DNA of 64,000 nucleotides. Source: Pseudomonadota bacterium (lineage in GTDB: Bacteria; Pseudomonadota; Gammaproteobacteria; Burkholderiales; Burkholderiaceae_C). Each line of letters starts with the position of its first letter. Position 1 is the first letter of the stretch. Position numbers and translations under genes: made by a program. Of this stretch, positions 59,789 to 64,000 are shown one piece after another. The DNA lies in contig JAKBBK010000004.1 in the NCBI GenBank assembly GCA_021808525.1, forward strand, positions 20,509 through 84,508. The letters run 5' to 3'. A model generated the notes under the pieces. It did no database searches. It was not told the origin of the DNA and saw nothing but the letters and a program-made list of their open reading frames with translations.

Positions 59789-60484
59789 ATGATCAAGACC
59801 CAAAAATTCGGAAAACTCCTGGTCGTCGCTGCGCTGGCCGCTTCCAGCAGCGCCGCCTTCGCGCAAGGCACCCCCGACGTGAACAACTGGGTCAGCCCCT
59901 TCGGCCAGACCTGGCGCGACGGTACCGGCAACCTGTGCTGGCGCGACAATTTCTGGACCCCCGCCACCGCCGCCACCGGCTGTGACGGCGCCATCGTGGC
60001 CAAGGCCGCCGCCCCGGCCCCGGCCGCCGAGCCGGCTCCCGCTCCGGCGCCGGCCCCGGCTCCCGTGCCGGTTCCCACCAGCGAGAAGGTCACCTACTCG
60101 GCTGACGCCTTCTTCAACTTCGACAAGGCCGTGCTGCTGCCCGCCGGCAAGCAGGCGCTGGACGAACTGGCCCAGAAGATCAAGGAAGTGAACCTGGAAA
60201 CCGTGATCTCCACCGGCTACACGGACAGCTTCGGCAGCGTCAAGTACAACCTGAAGCTGTCGCAGCGTCGCGCGATGGCCGTCAAGGAGTACCTGGTGAG
60301 CCAGGGCATCCCGGCCGACAAGATCTACATCGAAGGCAAGGGCAAGACCGACTTCCGCGTGGATCCGAAGTCCTGCCACGGCACCTTCAAGGCGCGCGTG
60401 GAATGCCAGGCTCCGAACCGCCGCGCGGTGGTCGAGATCGTCGGCACCCACACCGTGATGAAGCAACCGGGCGCACAACAGTAA
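59789..60484 (+). CDS. ompA: OmpA family outer-membrane-associated protein, no barrel
   Basis: A 231-residue protein with a Sec signal (MIKTQKFGKLLVVAALAASSSAAFA, cleaved before Gln26), a short region with WRDGTGNLCWRDNFW, a Pro/Ala-rich linker (about residues 73-98), and an OmpA C-terminal domain that binds peptidoglycan (FNFDKAVLLPAGKQALDELA, GYTDSFGSVKYNLKLSQRRA, AKGKTDF-like GKGKTDFRV, PNRRAVVEIVG). It lacks the eight-stranded beta-barrel of E. coli OmpA, as in other Burkholderiales homologues. It is followed by a clear terminator. Confidence 0.93.
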   Translation: MIKTQKFGKLLVVAALAASSSAAFAQGTPDVNNWVSPFGQTWRDGTGNLCWRDNFWTPATAATGCDGAIVAKAAAPAPAAEPAPAPAPAPAPVPVPTSEKVTYSADAFFNFDKAVLLPAGKQALDELAQKIKEVNLETVISTGYTDSFGSVKYNLKLSQRRAMAVKEYLVSQGIPADKIYIEGKGKTDFRVDPKSCHGTFKARVECQAPNRRAVVEIVGTHTVMKQPGAQQ

Positions 60485-60529
60485 TTCCCGGGCAAGACCA
60501 CAGGGCCGCGCCGCGCGCGGCCCCTGCGA

Positions 60530-60553
60530 CCCCGCCGTGGCGGGGTTTTTTTT
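60530..60553 (+). terminator. Rho-independent terminator of ompA
   Basis: A 7-bp stem (ccccgcc / ggcgggg) with a 2-nt spacer is followed by eight T residues (60546-60553), starting about 45 nt after the ompA stop. A second GC-rich hairpin at about 60501-60526 (cagggccgcg paired with cgcggcccctg, one bulge) lies just upstream and may strengthen it. Confidence 0.92.
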
Positions 60554-60660
60554 CGGCTTCGCGGCGCCCGGCCCGATGCCGCGCCGCGGCATCGCCAGGC
60601 CGGATCGGTGCCACAATGCACCTTGCGAGAACCCGAGCAGGCCGGCGGGAGCGGCCAGCC

Positions 60661-61398
60661 ATGACGGCAACGACCATGCACACCAATTCGGATGCGGCGG
60701 AACTGCAGAAGTTCGCCGCCGCGGCCCACCGCTGGTGGGACCGGGAGGGGGAGTTCAAGCCCCTGCACGACATCAACCCCCTGCGCGTGGAGTGGATCGC
60801 CTCGCATGCGCGCCTGGAGGGCGCGCGCGCGCTGGACATCGGCTGCGGCGGGGGCATCCTGTCCGAAGCGCTGGCCGGGCGCGGTGCGCGGGTCACGGGC
60901 ATCGACCTGGCCGAACGAGCGCTGAAGGTGGCCCGCATGCACGCGCTCGAGGGCTCGCTGGATCTGAATTACGAGCTCATCAGCGCCGAACAGCTGGCCG
61001 AGGAACGTCCGGCCGGTTTCGACCTGGTCTGCTGCATGGAAATGCTGGAGCATGTGCCGCGGCCCGAATCCGTCGTGCGCGCCGCGGCGCGCCTGGTGCG
61101 ACCCGGGGGCTGGGTGTTCTTCTCCACCATCAACCGCAATTTCAAATCCTTCGCCCTGGCCATCGTGGGCGCCGAGTACCTGCTGCGCCTGCTGCCGCGC
61201 GGCACCCATGAATACGCGCGCTTCCTGCGTCCCAGCGAACTCGCCGGCTGGGCGCGCGAGGCTGGACTGGATGCGGTGGAATTCCGCGGCCTCGAGCCCG
61301 AGCTGCTGCGTGGCGGCTGGCGCATGGGCTCCCGCGTGGACGTCAATTACTTCCTCGCCTGCCGGCGCCCCGAGCCGGCACAGGGGGAAGGCGCGTGA
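60661..61398 (+). CDS. ubiG: Ubiquinone biosynthesis O-methyltransferase
   Basis: A 245-residue SAM-dependent enzyme that does both O-methylations in ubiquinone synthesis. FAAAAHRWWDREGEFKPLHDINPLRVEWI is the typical N-terminus; the SAM site is LDIGCGGGILSEALA; FDLVCCMEMLEHVP, STINRN and DVNYFLACRR follow. ATG 60661 is used, with ATG 60676 as an alternative. The stop overlaps gph by 4 nt (GTGA). The ompA-ubiG-gph order is conserved in Burkholderiales. Confidence 0.96.
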   Translation: MTATTMHTNSDAAELQKFAAAAHRWWDREGEFKPLHDINPLRVEWIASHARLEGARALDIGCGGGILSEALAGRGARVTGIDLAERALKVARMHALEGSLDLNYELISAEQLAEERPAGFDLVCCMEMLEHVPRPESVVRAAARLVRPGGWVFFSTINRNFKSFALAIVGAEYLLRLLPRGTHEYARFLRPSELAGWAREAGLDAVEFRGLEPELLRGGWRMGSRVDVNYFLACRRPEPAQGEGA

Positions 61399-62081
61399 TC
61401 CCGCGGGACCCCGGCGCGGCGACTCCCTCGCGCGCGCCCTATCGCAGCGTCCTGTTCGACCTGGACGGAACCCTGGCCGACAGCGCTCCCGACCTCGCCG
61501 AGGCCCTCAACCGCATGCGCAGGCAGCGCGGCATGGCGGATCTGCCGCTGGAGCAGTTGCGGCCGATGGCCTCGCACGGCGCGCGCGGGCTGCTGCAGGC
61601 CGGGCTGGGCGCGCGGCCCCAGGATGCCGACTGGGCTTCGCTGCGCGATGAATTCCTGGCCAACTACGAGGCCTCCATCTGTGTGTTCACCCGCCCCTTC
61701 GCGGGCATCGAGCCCCTGCTGCGGGAACTGGAGCGCCGCGCCATCCCCTGGGGCATCGTCACCAACAAGCTCGCGCGCTACACCGATGCGCTGCTGAGCC
61801 GCCTGGATCTGGGCGCCACGCCCGGCTGCGTGGTCAGCGGCGACACCGCCCCACGCGCCAAGCCGGCGCCCGATCCCTTGCTGCACGCCGCGGCGGCGCT
61901 GCGCATCGATCCGGCCGGCTGCCTGTACGTGGGCGACGACCTGCGCGATGTGCAGGCGGCTCTGGCCGCGGGCATGGACGCCGCGGCCGCCGCCTACGGC
62001 TACGGCGGTCCGCAGGCCTCGCGCCAGTGGGGCGCCCAGCACGTGCTGGAGCAGCCTGTCGAGCTGCTGGGCCTGCTCTGA
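61395..62081 (+). CDS. gph: Phosphoglycolate phosphatase, HAD family
   Basis: A 228-residue HAD hydrolase. Motif I is FDLDGTLADSAPDL, motif II GIVTNKL, motif III the Lys of RAKPAPDPLL, and motif IV YVGDDLRDVQAAL. It would clear 2-phosphoglycolate, a product of DNA repair. The alternative, from its tie to ubiG, is a phosphatase such as MupP; context alone cannot decide. It begins with GTG at 61395, overlapping ubiG. Confidence 0.92.
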   Translation: MIPRDPGAATPSRAPYRSVLFDLDGTLADSAPDLAEALNRMRRQRGMADLPLEQLRPMASHGARGLLQAGLGARPQDADWASLRDEFLANYEASICVFTRPFAGIEPLLRELERRAIPWGIVTNKLARYTDALLSRLDLGATPGCVVSGDTAPRAKPAPDPLLHAAAALRIDPAGCLYVGDDLRDVQAALAAGMDAAAAAYGYGGPQASRQWGAQHVLEQPVELLGLL

Positions 62082-62090
62082 GCCCCCCGG

Positions 62091-62109
62091 GGCCGGGCAG
62101 CGCCCGGCC
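62091..62109. terminator. Hairpin between convergent gph and mog
   Basis: A perfect 8-bp inverted repeat, ggccgggc and gcccggcc, with loop agc sits in the 34-nt space between the two stop codons. It has no T-run on either side. It could work as a bidirectional 3'-end structure for both transcripts. Confidence 0.42.
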
Positions 62110-62115
62110 GGCGCC

Positions 62116-62751
62116 TCAGGCGCGTGCCGGTCGCTGCGCCGACTTCGGGCGGAAGGCCCGGCACACCTCGGGATCGGTTTCCAGGTAGGGGCCGCCGATC
62201 AGGTCCACGCAGTAGGGCACGGCGGCGAACACTCCCTGCACCTGCAAGGCGCCGTCGGCCCCCCGCAGGCCCTCCAGGGTTTCGCGGATGGACTTGGGCT
62301 GCCCCGGCAGGTTGAGGATCAGCGCCTTGCCGCGGATCACCCCCAGCTGGCGCGAGAGAATCGCCGTGGGCACGAAATGCAGGCTGATGCGTCGCATTTC
62401 CTCGCCGAATCCCGGCAGCACCCGGTCGGCCACGTCGGCGGTGGCCTCCGGCGTGACGTCGCGCGGCGCCGGACCGGTGCCCCCGGTGGTCAGCACCAGG
62501 TCGCAAGCCTCCACGTCCACCAGCTCGCGCAGTGCCGCGGCGATGCCCTCGCGTTCATCGGGGATCAGGCGCTCGCTGAAACGCAAGGGATTGCGCAGGG
62601 TGCGCTGCAGCCATTCCCGCAGCGAGGGCAGGCCCTGGTCGGCGTACACGCCGCTGGAGGCACGGTCGCTGATGGACAGCAGGCCGATATGCACGGGCTC
62701 GGCGGGCGCCTGCGCGGCGTCAGTCGGGGAGGTGGGAGTCGTCATGGTCAT
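62116..62751 (-). CDS. mog: Molybdopterin adenylyltransferase
   Basis: A 211-residue MogA/MoaB-family enzyme that activates molybdopterin with AMP before molybdenum insertion. HIGLLSISDRASSGVYADQGLP, LVLTTGGTGPAPRDVTPEA and LPGQPKSIRETL match the family. The start is ATG 62751 or 62745; the overlap with darP is 26-32 nt. No other molybdenum cofactor gene is present nearby. Confidence 0.94.
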   Translation of the reverse strand: MTMTTPTSPTDAAQAPAEPVHIGLLSISDRASSGVYADQGLPSLREWLQRTLRNPLRFSERLIPDEREGIAAALRELVDVEACDLVLTTGGTGPAPRDVTPEATADVADRVLPGFGEEMRRISLHFVPTAILSRQLGVIRGKALILNLPGQPKSIRETLEGLRGADGALQVQGVFAAVPYCVDLIGGPYLETDPEVCRAFRPKSAQRPARA

Positions 62752-63328
62752 CGGTCGGATCCTGCGCGGGGTCGGCGGCGGCCGCCTCGGGCAGCAGCAA
62801 GGACTTGAGGTGCTGGTAGAGCAGGCGAAACTGGCGCGGCGGCTTGCCGGCGGCGCGTTCGGCGCGAGCCGCGCGCAGGCACTGGCGCAGCTCCTGCACC
62901 GGGGCGCCGGGGTGCTCGCGCACCAGCTCGGCCAGCGCCGAGTCGTCGGCGAGCAGGCGCTCGCGCCAGTCCTCCAGCTGGTGCAGCCGGGCCACCGCGG
63001 CGCGGCTTTCGCCCGTGGCCTCGAGCAGCGCCTGGCGCAGCGGCTCGGGGTCGACCTTGCGCATGAGCTTGCCGATGTACTGGGCGTGCCGGCGCCGGCC
63101 CTCGAAACTGCGCAGCCGCGCCCACTCGCGCAGCGCGTCGCGCAGCGTGTCGGGCACGTCCAGGAGGTCGATGCGGGCGCGCGGAAGTTGCGCCAGGCTC
63201 TCGCCCAGCTGCTGCAGTTCCAGCATGTCGCGCTTGCGCTGGCTCTTGCTCGGCGACTCGGCCGGATCGTGGCCGGCGGGCTCGTCGGCGGACGGCGCGG
63301 CGCCGCGGGAGAATGTGGGCGATTTCAT
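62720..63328 (-). CDS. darP: Ribosome biogenesis factor DarP (YjgA)
   Basis: A 202-residue DUF615-family protein that binds late 50S intermediates. The block SKSQRKRDMLELQQLGESLAQLP, FEGRRRHAQYIGKLMRKVD and YQHLKSLL are diagnostic. It has an N-terminal charged stretch and an acidic C-terminus (PTDDHDDSHLPD). It is divergent from pmbA; darP beside pmbA is a conserved neighbour pair. Confidence 0.95.
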   Translation of the reverse strand: MKSPTFSRGAAPSADEPAGHDPAESPSKSQRKRDMLELQQLGESLAQLPRARIDLLDVPDTLRDALREWARLRSFEGRRRHAQYIGKLMRKVDPEPLRQALLEATGESRAAVARLHQLEDWRERLLADDSALAELVREHPGAPVQELRQCLRAARAERAAGKPPRQFRLLYQHLKSLLLPEAAAADPAQDPTDDHDDSHLPD

Positions 63329-63415
63329 GGACCCGTATTATCAGGCGGCTCAGAGGACGCGGCGAGCCGCCGCGGCACGGGCGCGTCTCCAACCCTTACA
63401 ACCGTCAGGTCTTCC

Positions 63416-64000
63416 GTGGGTCATTTCGCATACTCCCAATCCGATTTCCAGGAACTCGCGGCGCTGGCGCTGCGTGAAGCGCGCGAGGCAGGCGCCAGCG
63501 ACGCAGCGGTCGAGGTCTCCGAAGGCCAGGGGCTGAGCGTCAACGTGCGCATCGGGCGCGTCGAGCAGGTCGAGCACAACACCGACAAGGGGCTGGACGT
63601 CACGGTCTACGCCGGGCAGCGCCGCGGGCATGCGAGCACCTCGGATTTTTCCGCCCAGGCCATTCGCAGCACGGTGCGCGCGGCCTTCGACATCGCCCGC
63701 TACACCGCCGAGGACGATTGCGCCGGCCTGCCCGAGGCCGAACTGCTGGCCGGCCGCACCCGCGACCCGGGCCTGTACCACCCCTGGGACCCCAGCGTCG
63801 AGCAGGCGGTGGAACTGGCGCGCCGCGCCGAAGACGCCGCCTTCGCCACCGACCGGCGCATCCGCAACAGCGAGGGCGCCTCGGTGTCCGCGCAGCACAT
63901 GCATTTCCTGCTGGCCAACAGCCGCGGGTTCAGCAACGGCTACGCCAGCAGCCGGCACAGCCTGTCCTGCGTGCCCATCGCCGGGCGCGGCGACGACATG
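63416..64000 (+). CDS. pmbA: Metalloprotease PmbA (TldE), N-terminal part
   Basis: The frame starts at GTG 63416 (GHFAYSQSDFQELAALAL) and runs open to the edge of the window, 195 codons. GASDAAVEVSEGQGLSVNVRIGRVE, DKGLDVTVYAGQRRGHASTSDFS, FDIARYTAEDDCAGLPEAELL and NSRGFSNGYASSRHS match PmbA/TldE, which works with TldD to process peptides and to help degrade some antitoxins. No upstream ATG in frame is present between the darP start and this codon, so GTG is the likely start. The C-terminal half is outside the window. Confidence 0.94.
   Translation, partial: MGHFAYSQSDFQELAALALREAREAGASDAAVEVSEGQGLSVNVRIGRVEQVEHNTDKGLDVTVYAGQRRGHASTSDFSAQAIRSTVRAAFDIARYTAEDDCAGLPEAELLAGRTRDPGLYHPWDPSVEQAVELARRAEDAAFATDRRIRNSEGASVSAQHMHFLLANSRGFSNGYASSRHSLSCVPIAGRGDDM

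Noticed and set aside
60003-60075. Proline-alanine codon repeats in ompA as a mobile or CRISPR-like repeat
   Set aside because: They encode the normal Pro/Ala linker between the N-terminal region and the OmpA domain; no spacer structure.
60403-60660. Upstream extension of ubiG
   Set aside because: The extended frame would run through the end of ompA and its terminator; ATG 60661 gives the normal UbiG N-terminus.

Overview
The window is a GC-rich stretch (about 70% by eye) of a chromosome that looks like a betaproteobacterium of the order Burkholderiales. The main reason is gene order on the minus strand: gyrA-serC-pheA-hisC-tyrA-aroA/cmk-rpsA-ihfB-lapA-lapB-hldA-hldD, flanked by ompA-ubiG-gph. 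Supporting points are a barrel-less OmpA, a MutL carrying an endonuclease motif, a split heptose kinase (HldA without the adenylyltransferase half), and the dapC-dapD-pilT/U-dapE-prmB order. Nearly everything is housekeeping. I see no phage, insertion sequence, CRISPR array, tRNA or rRNA.

Layout. 1-9.3 kb: the end of uvrA, then mutL-miaA, a DedA protein, amiC, tsaE, queG, a methylguanine methyltransferase, xerD and a MarC protein (DNA repair, tRNA anticodon-loop modification, envelope). 9.3-17.2 kb is the most accessory part: a secreted GloVer-repeat protein, an SPFH/NfeD pair, a fold-type I Orn/Lys/Arg decarboxylase, and a large repeat-built lipoprotein ending in a seven-bladed propeller. 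17-25.6 kb: an ECF sigma/anti-sigma/DUF3106 operon divergent from a lysine-biosynthesis block (dapC, dapD, dapE) that also holds a PilT/PilU-type ATPase, prmB and an ABC-F protein. 25.6-36.8 kb: a MATE exporter, a glycosyltransferase-like membrane protein, rpmE2, rho, trxA, the SRP RNA gene (ffs), dnaX-ybaB-recR, an orphan ThiE-like domain, a Tat-exported NHL propeller, and queF.

36.9-46.7 kb: smc-zipA-ligA-ROK kinase on the plus strand, converging on the LPS-heptose genes hldD and hldA. 46.7-59.5 kb: one long minus-strand superoperon from gyrA to hldD joining DNA topology, serine and aromatic amino acid synthesis, ribosomal protein S1, IHF and LPS-assembly control. 59.5-64 kb: ompA with a clear terminator, ubiG-gph, mog-darP, and the start of pmbA, which runs off the window.

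The most interesting signals are small and regulatory. The ffs/dnaX intergenic region is a dyad in which two mirrored TACAAT boxes and an inner GC-rich inverted repeat share one centre, and the spacing predicts a leaderless dnaX mRNA. mutL shows a similar leaderless geometry at a palindromic -10 box shared with dedA. Other points are the AroA-Cmk fusion, an AT-rich inserted patch inside tsaE, in-frame tandem repeats in dnaX and queF, a hairpin plus U-run at the predicted 5' end of the smc transcript, and Gln83 in GyrA. I did not find a clearly new multi-gene system.
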